From Ashinkailepas kermadecensis (Eukaryota; Arthropoda; Thecostraca; Neolepadidae): a DNA stretch of 64,000 nt. Shown in pieces: positions 1-11,984 of this stretch. Under the pieces are notes generated by a model that ran no database searches, was not told the origin of the DNA, and was given only the letters and a program-made list of their open reading frames with translations. The stretch lies in assembly GCA_034440615.1 (NCBI GenBank), contig JAOTOM010004352.1:124001-188000 (forward strand), read 5' to 3'. Position 1 is the first letter of the stretch. Each line of letters starts with the position of its first letter. A program made the translations under genes and the position numbers.

Positions 1-372
1 TGGCCTGGTCTATGTGGCATAACTATGCTTTGGTTGTTCAGGTCTACCTAGACGAGTCTACTACCTAGATGTACACGATACCTTAGAGTCTACCTAGATG
101 GGTACGTGACCGGATGTGTCTGGCTTATGTATATATCGTTCTTGTTGCTTCTGTGGCTTTACGACGCACCAGTTGAGGTTATGTGTCGCCTGCCTCACGC
201 TCAGCTTACCTCTGAGTTACCGACGCCCATTTACGTATCTATCGATCTCTGTTATACTGCACCTTTCCGTCAAGCATTGCATAGAGCATCGCGCGAGGCT
301 GCGTGTGTTCCGCCGCTTGACCGGACGTCAGCCGGCCTTGGGTGTGACCGGTGTCGGTGTCGGTCACCTCAG
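1..372 (+). other. unk intron (upstream part)
   Basis: Contains repeated GTCTACCTAGA words in the first 110 bp and no supported exon. It ends at the acceptor at 372. Confidence 0.6.
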
Positions 373-575
373 GTCGACGCCGTGCCCGAACGTGAAGCAA
401 GGCGACGAGTGGGGCGACCCCAACTGCTGCGAGCACGGCGACGGCTGCCAGTACTGCCACACGCGCACCGAACAGCAGTTCCACCCGGAGATCTACAAGT
501 CCACCCGCTGTAACGACGTGCAGCAGAACGGCTACTGCCCGCGCGCCGCCTTCTGCGCCTTCGCCCACGTCGAGC
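373..575 (+). CDS. unk: unkempt exon: CCCH zinc fingers
   Basis: The acceptor is cacctcag at 372 and the donor is GTGAGT at 576; the exon enters in phase 2 and leaves in phase 1. It encodes CPNVKQGDEWGD, then CQYCHTRTEQQFHPEIYKS, then a canonical finger RCNDVQQNGYCPRAAFCAFAH with C-x8-C-x5-C-x3-H spacing. These blocks are diagnostic of Unkempt and form part of the RNA-binding surface. This is the best-conserved part of the gene in the window. Confidence 0.92.
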
Positions 576-895
576 GTGAGTGGCCCGCCCGGTGGCCGGG
601 ACCGTGACACTGCTGAGCGTCCAGTTGGTAAACATACACAGTAGGTGGACAATGTATATATTTACAACGTCCTATTGTAAGGAATGCTGTGAGGCTGTGC
701 TTTGGTAGTGCATTGTTTGTACATTTTACCAGGTATGGTATTGCATGAGGCTAGAAAGTCTGTGCGACTACCATTTTTCTGTCTGAATGACTGTCACTTG
801 TGTCTACTGCACGCCTTGTGTGGCTTGGCATCAAAAATGGCTCTGTTGTATTTGCTGTGAGTTGCCTGTAGTAAGGCTGTGTACGTGTACATATA

Positions 896-1069
896 AGATG
901 ATAACATGGGAGGTGATGGTGCCCGGTCTGATCTGTGTGTACCTCTACAGACGAGATTGTCACCACACAGAGGTGGGGGTGCCCGGTATGACGTGTATGT
1001 GCCTCTACAGACTAGATGGTCCCCACGTGGGGTGGGGGTGCCCGGTCTGACCTGCATGTACGTCTACAG
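896..1069 (+). repeat. 60-bp minisatellite carrying unk exon 2 acceptor copies
   Basis: Three CTACAG acceptor-like sites at 950, 1010 and 1069, each followed by AC-(G/T)AGAT and a GGTGCCCGGT-type stretch. The last is the real exon 2 acceptor; the other two are copies that include the first about 40 coding bases. Confidence 0.8.
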
Positions 1070-1233
1070 ACGAGATGGTCACCACACGGGAGGTGGGGGC
1101 GCCCGGCCTGACCTGTCTCGCCGATATCGTCTCATCAGCACTACCGCAGGACGAGCTGCCTGTGCGGAAGCCGTCCGGCAATGGTGAAGGTCCACCGGCT
1201 CACAAACCGCACCGCAACGGCAGGAGCTCGCTG
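1070..1233 (+). CDS. unk: unkempt exon: CLADIVSSALPQDELP block
   Basis: The acceptor is cgtctacag at 1069 and the donor is GTCAGT at 1234. Phase 1 in and phase 0 out fit both neighbours. It encodes VTTREVGAPGLTCLADIVSSALPQDELPV in two overlapping conserved-looking stretches, followed by a Pro/Gly/Asn-rich end. Upstream, acceptor-like copies of this exon's start lie at 950 and 1010; downstream, donor copies lie at 1288 and 1342. Only the 1069/1234 pair keeps the frame, so this choice is an inference from phase. Confidence 0.7.
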
Positions 1234-1365
1234 GTCAGTAGGGCAGCGACGCCTCACAAACCGCACCACAATGGCAGGAGCTCGCTGGTCAGTAGGGCAG
1301 CGACGCCTCACAAACCGTACCACAATGGCACGAGCTCGCTGGTGAGCAGTGCACCGCCATCTCGA
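1195..1365 (+). repeat. 54-bp repeat carrying unk exon 2 donor copies
   Basis: Three units with exact 54-bp spacing end in GAGCTCGCTG followed by GTCAGT, GTCAGT and GTGAGC, at 1234, 1288 and 1342. The first overlaps the coding 3' end of exon 2. Confidence 0.85.
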
Positions 1366-1715
1366 CTCCCACACTGATTCCTACAGGGACTCCCACACTG
1401 ATTCCTACAGATATTCCTGCACTGATTCCTACACGGATTCCTGCACTGATTCCTACACGGATTCCTGCCCTGATTCATACAGGGACTCCCACACTGATTC
1501 CTACAGTGACTCATACACTGATTCCTGCAGGGACTCCCACACTGATTCCTACAGGGACTCCCACACTGATTCATGTAGGGACTCCCACACTGATTCATAC
1601 AAGGACTCCCACACTGATTCATACAAGGACTCCCACACTGATTCTTACAGATATCCCTGCACTGATTCCTACATAGATTCCTACACTGATCGATTCCTAC
1701 AGGGACTCCCTACCC
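1366..1715 (+). repeat. 24-bp minisatellite
   Basis: Units of ACTCCCACACTGATTCCTAC plus AGGG, with variants, about fourteen copies. They give open frames in several registers without coding character. It lies in an unk intron. Confidence 0.85.
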
Positions 1716-1940
1716 ACCGAGGCTCTCAGCGCCAACTTCCTGCTACTACCTCTATGGCTCTCAGGGTCTGAACATTAGATGGCATTCAGCACCTAATTCA
1801 GCCCTTTTCCTGCGATACGTTGGCAGTTTCCAACGTCCCTGCACACGCCAAGCTAGCGACAGCTCTGCCTTAGGGCAGCATGGATTTGATATGGGGTGGT
1901 CGGTATCGGACGCGGGCATGTGTACGTGAACGGAGACTTG

Positions 1941-2575
1941 TGAAGACCGACCATTTTACACCCCGAGGTTATGTGGCGCCGTTACAGACTTGTGAAGACC
2001 GACCATTTTACACCCTGAGGTTATGTGGCGCCGGTACAGACTTGTGAAGACGGACCATTTTACACCCCGAGGTTATGTGGCGCCGTTACAGACTTGTGAA
2101 GACGGACCATTTTACACCCCGAGGTTATGTGGCGCCGTTACAGACTTGTGAAGACCGACCATTTTACACACCGATGTTGTGCGGCGCCGTTACAGACTTG
2201 TGAGGACCGACCATTTTACACCCCGAGGTTATGTGGCGCCGTTACAGACTTGTGAAGACCGACCATTTTACACCCTGACGTTATGTGGCGCCGTTATGGA
2301 CTGTGAATATCGACCATTTTACACCCCGAGGTTATGTGGTGCAGTTACAGACTTGTGAAGACCGACCATTTTACACCCCGAGATTATGTGGCGCCGTTAC
2401 AGACTTGTGAAGAATTTACCTGGTTACAGACTTGAGGACCGACCATTTTACACCCTGAGGTTATGTGGCGCCGTTACAGACTTGTGAAGACCGACCATTT
2501 TACACCCTGAGGCTATGTGGCGCCGGTACAGACTTGTGAGGACCGACCATTTTACACCCCGAGGTTGTCCGGCGC
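1941..2575 (+). repeat. 52-bp minisatellite
   Basis: About twelve units containing CAGACTTGTGAAGACCGACC and ATTTTACACCCCGAGGTTAT, then GTGGCGCC. One shortened unit occurs near 2400-2430. It is non-coding, in an unk intron. Confidence 0.9.
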
Positions 2576-3334
2576 CGTTCTGAGCTTACGGTGTACGATT
2601 ATCAAAAGGGGAGCTAACCTTAATTTGAAGATCATTGAGGCTTATATTATAAAGCTTTCGAGCTTCTCATCTGGGAAGCTTGCAAAAGCATTTGATTATA
2701 CCTCTTGAAGATTATTGGGGCCTCATAATGCCGAAAATATTAGATTAGTCCAAAAGAAGCAGCACGTTTGCACTGATGCAAGAGCTCTTTTAGCTGTGCA
2801 CATGTTAGTTCGGCCCAAAGCTTGCGATCTGAAAACGTGTCGTAGCGCGTTTGCTTTCCACATATAATTTCATCGGCCAAAGTGAGCACTGCCAATTCAG
2901 GCCTCAATATGTGCATTTCATCTCTGTCGAAATTTGCATCAAAATATCAATTTCACCGTTTTTCTTCACCCGCCACATTCACTTACGTTAAAGACTTAGC
3001 TCAAAGCGAAGTTGAGAGTACTGTCCATGACACTAACCCTCTCCTGAAGGCACCGAAGAATATTTCACTTCTCCAGCACTGGCGCCATTGATCAAACATT
3101 TCATTTATTCCAGCTCTTGCAGCCTGATTATCAAGATTGCCACATAGCCTGACATAGCCATAATGATTAAGTAACCTATTACCGTTAATATATTGCATTA
3201 ATTTAAAATACTTGATGCATGCTTGCAGTGTGTGTTTCATGTATGTACAAACAAGAGCTTCGATTTGCTCGAATGGTTTGGTGTGCCTGATGCCATGACC
3301 CGAGCTTGTAATCCAGCAAGGCAAAGGTCACATG

Positions 3335-3640
3335 CACATCCTCCACTGCCCTGACCTGACCTGACCTGACCTGACCTGACGCCACCAATCTGACGTCAAC
3401 AGTCCAATCCGTCTCCACACAAGAGCGGACCGTCCTGACCTGATCTAACCTGACCTGACCTGATCTAACCTGACATAAACTAACCCGACCAGACCTGACC
3501 TGACCTGACCTGATCTAACCTGACTTGATCTGATCTGTCTCCCCCTGTCTGACCTGAGCAGCTGTCAGCCCGGGTGACAAGAGCGGTACCGAGGGCGGAC
3601 CTGACCTGCCCTGACCTGACGCCCGCAGTCTGACCTGAAC
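3335..3640 (+). repeat. CTGAC pentanucleotide-rich tract
   Basis: Runs of CTGAC with CTGATCTAAC variants reach up to the acceptor of unk exon 3629-3799. The tract offers pyrimidine-rich sequence before the acceptor. Confidence 0.85.
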
Positions 3641-3799
3641 AGCAGTCAGCCGCCGCATGGCAAGAGCCGGACCCAGAGCGGGCCGTCGTGCGCCACGGAG
3701 CCGCTGCCGTTCCACGCTGCGGCCGCGGCGCCCGTCTCCCATCCGCCGGCCGCGCCGCACTACGCCAAGGCGCCCGGCAGCGAACGCTGCGACAAGGAG
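3629..3799 (+). CDS. unk: unkempt exon: Pro/Ala-rich linker
   Basis: The acceptor is gcccgcag at 3628 and the donor is GTCGGT at 3800; phase is 0 in and 0 out, 57 codons. It encodes a linker ending in PHYAKAPGSERCDKE, which resembles the Unkempt block just before the EKLRRKNS segment. An AG at 3642 or 3645 would also open the exon but would break phase with the previous one. The exon follows directly on a CTGAC pentanucleotide tract. Confidence 0.7.
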
Positions 3800-5639
3800 G
3801 TCGGTGGTGACGGCACGTGACACGTGCCAACTGAGCTCGTACCCCGGGGGCGATGTGTGATGGGGCGGACGGTGTGATGTTACATCGAGCTGGTCTGAGG
3901 ATGGGGATGTTTATTTTATCACCTGAGGTAGCTCAGAAAACAAGTGATTTTTGTTTAATTGATGGATGGCAGCTTTTCGCTACTAATTCTTTCCATGTGC
4001 ATGTTGTAGTGTAGTGAAACCTGTTGTATTCTGTTGAGCTTTTGCAGACGTTTTTCCTCTATGGTTAAGCTGTTTGTATAGCTGATGCTTTTTGTACAGG
4101 GGCGGTCCGCCCTTTGAGACACTTAAGGCAGTGCCTCACCTGAGTAGAGCTGATAAATATTTTTTAGTCTTACGTTTGTACAACACGATGCTCTTACCCA
4201 CTGGAAAATAACGAAAGTAAAAAAGCTGGACACAAAGAAATGCACGGGTGATACTTAATTATCACAAAAATTGAAGTTCAGATTTACACATTCAATTTGA
4301 ATCGGCTCCATCAGCAATCTGAAATACGTATGAATGAGGAAGGCCTCTGACAGATATCGCCATACATCGCACTTTCGTTTCATAAGAACCATTGGGTAGA
4401 CGGCCTTCGCTGAACGAAAGCTGTGGAGTGCATTGTATCGTCAAAGGAAATTGTGTGCAAGTTCACTCTCAAGTTACATTGGGACATGTTTCACACAAAA
4501 AGTTTACATTGATTTAGAGTTAAGGGATTGTGCGACATTGTGGGGTAGGAGCAAGTTACCTACCCGCTTAGATAGGTAAGAGAGGTGAGAAACTCTGGGA
4601 CCGGAAGCTCAACCAAGAGTGTTAAGAAACGGTGGGGTCTACGACTTGGCTTTGACGTGGTCCTTAGTTGTCTGTAATTACCATGCATGAGTCAGCGGAT
4701 CCAGGACGGCCATCTCAGCCATCTCCCCCTCCTGAACAGCCTGCTTCGGAGCAAAATTGGTCTATGACACGGGCGTTGATCTCTGAAAATTATTGAGTTG
4801 GTGTGGGGGGGGAGGGAAAAATAGATGAAGGCAATGGGCAGGCCCAAATGGATTATGGAGGGGCACACTCCATAGGGTGCATGTTAGTTGAAGTTGAATT
4901 GTTGATGTGGGGAAAAGCCAACATTGAGAGGCACTTGACCCCATAAAAGTATACAAAACAACACCCTTGGTCTGTGGTACACAACGTATGCAAAACTCTA
5001 AAGATGTGATGCAAAATCCAACGAGTTGGAAACTTGGGGAAAATTAAAACAAATCTGAGAATTATTTTTGCTTGTCCCCACTGAGCAACTCAAATCCAGC
5101 CTGGATCTGCCAATGCATCCAATTTATACTGGTCTGTTGAACTGGCCCCAATTCAAAACTAGGTTTGGTCTGACCAGATGTTTGGTCTAATCTTTGGGCT
5201 CATGATATTGTTCATGTTCCCCATCACAATAGGTAGGCAAGTGCTATAGCTGGAGATCCCTGGTGTCTAGACCCCCTGGTTTGTTTCCCTGCTAATGTTA
5301 ATTGTCATTTTGCATGTTCAATGTGAAAATATGCCTTGAAAATAGTAACTTCGATCACCCTGGGTTCGTCGGAGATATCCAGCCCTGCAAGTGCCAAAGA
5401 AGTTTCATATGGAAAATGGAAGATGTTAGCCATCTCTAAATGTGATCACCTTTGGCGACATTTATTAATGGGTGGACAAATGTGGAATGTTTCTGGGTGT
5501 TTTTCCGACAAGTGTCCATAATATTTTAGAGTGAATCCGAACCCATCAACAAATATACATGTGTATCTTATTATACACTTGGTTCCTTGGTATATGAACC
5601 GATGCATTTCCAGGGCTGGGAAATTTGGTATTATTGCAG

Positions 5640-6720
5640 TTTAAGTTATCTCTGAGACAAGTTTTACACATATTTTATCTCCGTGCAGCAAACAAAGGGG
5701 TTAGGTTTCACTAGGTTAGATTAGGCCTTTGTTTTAAGTTCGAAAAATTTCCAAAATTTTAGTTTTAACTTTTTGAACACAAAATGGAATCTTTGTTCTT
5801 CAAAAATATGGCACGTTATATTTTTTTATTTGAAGGTTGTTAAAAACTTGTTTTCTTGTATGGCTAGGTTAGGTGAGGTTGTTACCTTTTTCTTTACTTT
5901 GAACATTACTTTTTATTCTATATTACCCAACTTCAAGCCCATTTTTTGGTGTTATTTTGTTTTCCAACTGAAAAGTATGCACTTGCAGAGGAAGTGAGTG
6001 GTTACATCATGTTAACCACAGTCATAAACATTGCATTGGAAAAGGAATTCCAGGAATTAAAAAGTTACCTGAAACTGTAAATTTTTCAGAAACTTATAGT
6101 TTTTGTTTGGCCAAACAAAATTGTTTGGAATTCTTTAAATTCCTCTCTGTTGTGTGCTATGTTTCTCTGTAGAATGGACAAATGTAGCCATACCTATATT
6201 AGGGAATATTATTGACAGTTCACACAAGCGAACTTGGTATTATTGTGCTTTAAGGTATTCACAGGACATGTTTTACACACATTACATCATGAAATGAAAG
6301 CAAACAAAGGTTAGGTTTGGTTATGTTAGGTTAGGTTTTTGGTTCAGAAAGTTTTGATTTTTGTGCATTACAAAACGGGATTTGTTTCTTCAAAGGAGAC
6401 AATGTTAGGTTAGGTTGGATTAGGCTTTATGTTGAAAACCTACAAGAAAAAATATAATTTTCCAAATTTGTGTTGGGGAAATCTTTTTTCTTTTTTTAAA
6501 GGGATTCTTTGGTTGGGTTATGTCAGCATGTGTCACATTTTAGGTTTACATATTTTTATGCTATGTTACTTGACTCAAGGCCACTTTCTTGGTGTAAAGT
6601 CCACTGAAAAGTAAGCATTTGGAGATAAAGTGAGTGGTCACATTGTCTTAATCACTGTCATAAATGTTATATTGGGGAAAGATCCAAGAATCCAATATTA
6701 CCTTAAATCACTGTTGTATG
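5640..6720. repeat. AT-rich dispersed repeat, two diverged tandem copies
   Basis: Two similar blocks (about 5640-6080 and 6230-6710) share a GTGAGTGGT core followed by a CAGTCATAAA-like block and GGTTAGGTT motifs. The same core recurs at about 36120-36240, 37590-38165 and 40900-41110. The copies are diverged and non-coding; probably a MITE-like family nested in the hAT element. Confidence 0.55.
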
Positions 6721-7399
6721 GATAAGCTGGGGGGAAAAGTATTCATGTAAAGGTTCATTTTATGTCCAGCTACATTGTTTCAAGTTTCCTTCATGATTAC
6801 CAAAGTAGATCAAATGGAATAACGACATTACTATGGACATGGTGGCCTTTTGAAATAATTGTGATAAGCAACTGCTTACTTTAAGCGAAGTAATCCATGA
6901 AAACATGGATGTCATTTAAAAATGGATACATATGGGTGATAAACATCAAATAATGTCTTGATGTAAATTTACAGATAGGATAATGAAGGCAAATAGAAAA
7001 CCAATATGTTTTCTGAGATTTCCTGGACAGTCGGGTGTGTCAAATAACTTTCTCTCCTCTTCCTGTGGGTGCAGTCAGCGATGTCTCAGGGCTTACCGTT
7101 TCCAAGAGAGAGGGGGGGGGGGGACTCTTGCTCCCCTTAGTCTCTCCCCTGACTGTGCTGTTCTGTTAGCCATTGCACTTCATGTTTGTTCAGTTATCTT
7201 CAATCAGTGACTGGATGTCATGGTATAAACCAGGAAGTTATGATTCACCGATCGCGTCAGTTCCTGGTGCCAAATAGAACTCCAATTCTATGTGTATCCA
7301 TGTGTGTACCCTATACCATGCATTTGATTAGCTTCATAGATAACAGTCTTGCAAATAAAGGCCATCATCAACCATGACAAATTTCGATAACACAATCCT

Positions 7400-7465
7400 T
7401 CTAACTCGTTAGTTAGTTCGTTATTTAGGCTTTGGGGCGCTTCGATCCTTCTAACTCCATTTTCG
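7400..7465 (-). repeat. SINE tail fragment
   Basis: The plus strand reads GTTAGTTAGTTCGTTATTTA then GGCTTTGGGGCGCTTCGA, matching the 3' tail of the SINE at 33193-33322. The tRNA head is missing or diverged. Confidence 0.5.
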
Positions 7466-7732
7466 TCCCTGTCATATGAGGAAGAATTAGGTGTCATCAA
7501 GGAACAGCCATGGAAGCTAGCGCTGCGTTTTGGAGCGCAGATGAGTACCATGTTTTTCAAGACATTTCCCTACCTTTCGACTTTGGAATAGTTGCATTCA
7601 TGTTTGCATGGAATTTCATGGCATGTCTTTTAACTATATCTACAAATGGAATTGAAATGCCATGGAGCTGTTCGAAATGCTTGCCGAGTTCATAGATGTC
7701 AGGAAAACTGCTTGCAAGAAGTTAACCTTGTG

Positions 7733-8470
7733 AACCATTGGAACTGAATACTAATATTTCGAAACGCAGCCACTCCATCCAAAGATCCGTCACCGACCGA
7801 AAGAGTTCCGGTTAGCACCATCTCGTTGTAAGCTCGTCTACCCAACTCCAACTTGGGTGTGCATTTTGGTGGTCTTCCAAGGTTCTTGAAAAACTTTGGA
7901 AGACCTTAGCTAAAAACTTAGCATTTAGTGTGAATAAATTGCTTTATTTCTCCCCCAGTGTCATTGTGGTCATATTTGCAACTGAAATTTCTCGAAAAAA
8001 ATCACTTTCGAAAAAAGTTCCGAAAGTGTTTTTTTGGGGGTGGGGACAATTTTCAAATTTTGGGAACAGAAAAATAAAGTGCCCGAAATCCGACGTTTTA
8101 TCTTCGGGGGTGTAGGTGCAGTGGTGGCTCTGCCTCACCCCATTTCGGTACCTCAGACCGCCCCTGTTTTTGTATGGTGATAGCCATTCTCAAATAGATC
8201 ATGCATGATTACTGTCCAAATCATGTTTAGGTTATTATTGTAGGCGTTGGGAGGTAGTCGTTTATGGGGAAAAGGATTATTCTGTCCAGACATTTAGCAG
8301 GGCAACCTTCCTAGATCCAAGACCCTTGGAAGACCACCAAAATGCACACCCAAGTTGGAGTTGGGTGGACGAGCTTACGAGATGATGCTAACCGGAACTC
8401 TTTCGGTCGGTGACGGATCTTTTGATGGAGTGGCTGCGTTTCGAAATATTAGTATTCAGTTCCAATGGTT
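7733..8470. repeat. inverted repeat with arms of about 145-150 bp
   Basis: The left arm 7733-7882 (AACCATTGGAACTGAATACT onward) is repeated as its reverse complement at 8326-8470, ending GTATTCAGTTCCAATGGTT. The arms match over most of their length. The left arm lies inside the hAT element and the right arm outside it, so they straddle the hAT right end at 8166. Confidence 0.8.
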
Positions 8471-8565
8471 TGCTCAGATGTGGACTTCTGATGGGTATTT
8501 ATGATGTGGGCGATTGTTGTGGTTGGCAGGCGCAGGCTGACGTATGATTATTATGTGCTGGGCAG

Positions 8566-8740
8566 GCGCAGCTCCGGCGCAGGCTGATGGAGATCGACAC
8601 CGACCCGCACCTGGACCCCATGGAGAAGCTGCGTCGCAAGAACAGCCTGTACGCCTCGATGGGCGTCTCGCTGTCGTCCAGCGTGCCGGCCGGCGGAGGC
8701 CAGAGGATGTACGGCGCAGATGGTCTCGACTGTCTCCTGG
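8566..8740 (+). CDS. unk: unkempt exon: EKLRRKNSLYASMG block
   Basis: The acceptor is gctgggcag at 8565 and the donor is GTGAGA at 8741; phase 0 in, phase 1 out. It encodes AQLRRRLMEIDTDPHLDP, then MEKLRRKNSLYASMGVSLSS, then a Gly-rich end. The basic/Ser block is typical of Unkempt. It lies about 400 bp after the right end of the hAT insertion. Confidence 0.85.
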
Positions 8741-9002
8741 GTGAGACTCCGCCCACACAACTGAGGCCCCGCCCACACCCGCTCCGCCACCGAGCTGAGG
8801 CCCGGCCCGCGCAGCTCACGTCCGTCCACATAGCTGAGGAACCATTTACTGAATTAAGATCGCTCCTACCCAGAAGAGGCCTGCTCACGCAACTGAGGCC
8901 ACGCCCATACACTGAAGACACGCCCACAACTGACGCTCCTCCCACACCGATGAGGCTCATACGCGCCCGACTTCGACCCCGCACCTGTGTCTCTTGTAAA
9001 TC

Positions 9003-9168
9003 GCATGAGAGGGTCGTAGTAGATCAGTGGGTAGGGTACTTGATCCTTGATTCCAAGATCGCAGGCTCGAATCTCGCAGTCAGCTGGATTATCGAATCCA
9101 CCCGCCATCGCTCAGCGCGAGATGTTCGTGACGCCTTGTAGCCTAATAGTCGAATGCGTCGTTAAACC
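9003..9168 (+). mobile_element. tRNA-derived SINE copy
   Basis: An A-box-like GTAGATCAGTGGGTA and a B-box-like GGCTCGAATCT are followed by the SINE body (ATCCACCCGCCATCGCTCAG, then GAATGCGTCGTTAAA). It is diverged from the family at 24636 and 16241 but keeps the same block order. It lies in an unk intron. Confidence 0.65.
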
Positions 9169-10273
9169 CCAACGTTCTTCTGTGAAAGTCGCAATATTGT
9201 TGCATCTTTCGGAATGCTCATAACCATTTTTTCTGAGCACAGTTTGCCTCAGATCGTTGCATCTCCCCGCAGGAGAGATGCCTGCGTCTCAGTTTGCTCC
9301 ACCCCAGCCAGCACAGCACCAGCCGGTGATGGTGCGGCACTCTGTTTCCAGCAGAACACTTCCCCGCAATAGGCGCCCGCCAGCATTAAGCTCAGCCCGG
9401 CGTCACACAGTGCTGGGGAAACGGGGAGTTTTGTGTGATTTTTTCTTCAACACCTACGAGTTATGCATTATAAACAGTCATTCAGTATTTTGCCGCTGTG
9501 AACATCGATTGACAACCGATTTTGATACTATTTGGACCTGAAGGATGTACAGTCTATTTTTGTTGGTATTGCTTCGGTGTTAATAGTACGAAATTTCAGT
9601 CTACTTTGGTTCAGTTTAGCTTCTTCTTCATAGTAAGTATGCGCCCAGAAAAGCATTTTGTTGGCATTATTTATGCTATAATTATACACTACGACCCCAG
9701 ATGTAATCCCAAGATCCATCTCTGGGTATACCCCAGCCTCTGCTGTGTTTTGCTGATGCCCACTGACCTGGTTGCAGAACGGTACCTCCCAGAGCTGGAA
9801 TGACAGCTTCATCCTGCATTTTTGTCATGTAGAACATTAGCTCCTCCCCAAAAAGTTTTATTTTTGCTGTGGAGATATTTGTGACAAATAAATAGTGCAT
9901 CGTTCTTCCTCTTTCATCCAATTTTCAATCATAGAGCATTGCGTGAATATCTTTTTTTTTCTCAAAGTTGTGCGTTTTTCAATCCAGGCTTTCATTCCGG
10001 AAATAGTACGCTATTGTTTTGGAGCAAAACGATGGTGTGCGGATGGTCATGGTGTTTAATTTGTGTCAGTTATTCTCAGCTGATTTTCCTATAGTACAAA
10101 AGTTGGCCACGCTGAGGGTTGGGAGTAGAAAGGGAGTTGATTGTAGCGATGATCAGGAGGTTGCCCTCCCGATTTATTTGCAGACGATTCTGTTTTGAAT
10201 ACAAGCCTCCTGGGCTTACACCCAGCCGTGTTATCTCCGCCACTGACCGCCACTGACCGTCTCGCCTGCATAG

Positions 10274-10512
10274 GTGCCCGTTCTCTGGAGCCGGCCGAGG
10301 ACGCTGACGACGGAGTGATGGCGCAGATCGACCGCGAGCTGGAGCGCGAGGAGCGCGAGCAGCAGGCACTGGGCTCCGTGCTGTCGGCGCCGGTCAACAT
10401 CCCCGGCTCGGGTCTGGGCGAGCGGCTGGCCGGCCTGTCGCCGTCGGCCGGCTCGCCGCTGCTGTCCGGCCTGACGCTGCTAGGGCCGCGCGCTAGCGGC
10501 AGCGTCGACCAG
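10274..10512 (+). CDS. unk: unkempt exon: acidic and Ser/Pro-rich segment
   Basis: The acceptor is ctgcatag at 10273 and the donor is GTGATC at 10513; phase 1 in, phase 0 out. It encodes an acidic start (EPAEDADDGVMAQIDRELE, then EREEREQQALGSV) followed by SAPVNIPGSGLGERLAGLSP, a low-complexity segment like that of other Unkempt proteins. A minisatellite of about 55-60 bp begins right behind the donor. Confidence 0.82.
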
Positions 10513-10915
10513 GTGATCCGCCGGCCGGCCGTCTGTGGGGCTGCTGAGGCCTGGCCCGCCCCTGCACCGGGACCGGGGTCTGGCTGTCTGTGGTGATACT
10601 GAGACCTGGCCCGCCCCTGCACCGGGACCGTGGTCTGGCTGTCTGTGGTGATACTGAGGCCGAGCCTGCCCCTGCACCGGGACCGGGGTCTGGCCGTCTG
10701 TGGTGATACTGAGGCCGAGCCTGCCCCTCCACCGGGACCGTGGTCTGGCCGTCTGTGGTGATACTGAGGCCGAGCCTGCCCCTGCACCGGGACCGGGGTC
10801 TGGCTGTCTGGTGATACTGAGACCTGGCCCGCCCCTGCACCGGGACCGGGGTCTGGCTGTCTGGTGATACTGAGGCCGAGCCTGCCCCTCCAACGGGACC
10901 GGGGTCTGGCCACAT
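10513..10915 (+). repeat. minisatellite of about 55-60 bp behind an unk donor
   Basis: About seven units share GGGACCGGGGTCTGGCTGTC, TGTGGTGATACTGAGGCC and GCCCCTGCACC. The first, shortened unit starts within about 20 bp of the donor at 10513. Confidence 0.85.
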
Positions 10916-11984
10916 ATAGCGCCACTGGAGCTATTTCCTGTCCACCCTACCAGTTAGACTATTGCGGGTCGAGTTTTGATTTTTCTGCAATCGGGTGGCG
11001 ACAGATGGGAGCAGTGTCTCGCGCCAGTATCGGTGTCTCGCCCCGGTCTCGGTGTACAGCTATTGATGGGAACACCGGGCACGTACCACAAGTCGGCCGA
11101 TACCCCATAGATGAAACATGAAGTGTTGAAAATTAGAACGATAATATTTCCTGGCGCATATTGAAGCGTGGCGCGCAGCAATTGGAGCATTCGATTGGTA
11201 TTTGATATCAAACGAGAGCCCTCGGTGTTCGCTATCTGTCGTCACAATTCCGTTGCGATCTGGTCATTGAGTTGCACGTAAGCGGTGTGGGGGTGACAGG
11301 AGGTCGGATTTCGCAGAAATGCGGCGTCGCTCATTTCATTAACGTGAGAAACGACAATTTTTTTTATCGGTCATTGGCCAAGCTCGACAGTGAAAGCATT
11401 CTTGTGCCACGTGCGCACGGGGGGTGGGGAGGGGGGGTCAGAAGCGAAAGCGGCTCTCACGGTTTTTCGAGTTTATGTCTGGCGCTGGAAATTAGTAATT
11501 TCGGCGAAACGCCGTTGGTTGCATGACAAGGTGCCATGCACTGGCTGCACTTTCCCCATTGATCACCGGCACCGGCCGTGCGATGGTGCGTCGTCGCTGA
11601 CGAAAGTGGTACGTGTCGTACCACTTCGGCTCTGCTTCTCACCACATTAGGTACCTTGCAAAAGACCATCTTCGTGTTAAGGGTGGCGCTCATGTAGTCC
11701 TGATCGTTGTGATGCCCACGACACATTTATATTTTGTTCACCGCAAATACTTTGGATGCACTCAAGGCTGTCCCAAATCACTAGAAAACATGCTTTTTGA
11801 CCTTCTCTTCCGGCTCCAAAATGCATCGATTGCCGGTTCTGCTTCAGGCAGTTCGTCAGTTGAAGACTATATTGGCGCACGTCGGCCGGACGAGCCAGAG
11901 TGCAATGGGGAGGATTGCAAGTGAACACCAAATTACGCTGCATGTAGCGAAATACTGTTGTGTTATTGCGAGCATGTACGTGAC

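Larger units (their letters stand above)
4097..8166. mobile_element. hAT-type DNA transposon, non-autonomous or decayed
   Basis: The left end begins CAGGGGCGGTCCGCCCTTTG and the right end is its inverted counterpart ending CCGCCCCTG. Both are flanked by the identical 8-bp sequence TTTTTGTA (4089-4096 and 8167-8174). CAGGGGCGG ends and 8-bp duplications are hallmarks of hAT elements. The 4,070-bp interior is AT-rich and shows no transposase; its longest frames are under 95 codons. A possible nested MITE (about 4693-5114, GCGGATCCAGG-type ends), copies of an AT-rich repeat family and a SINE tail lie inside. It sits in the unk intron between 3799 and 8566, and the sharp base shift against its surroundings marks it as an insertion. 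Confidence 0.85.

Noticed and set aside
9257..9541. Possible extra unk exon (ASQFAPPQPAQHQPVMVRHS).
   Set aside because: No acceptor/donor pair fits phase 1 on both sides, and exons 8566-8740 and 10274-10512 join without it.
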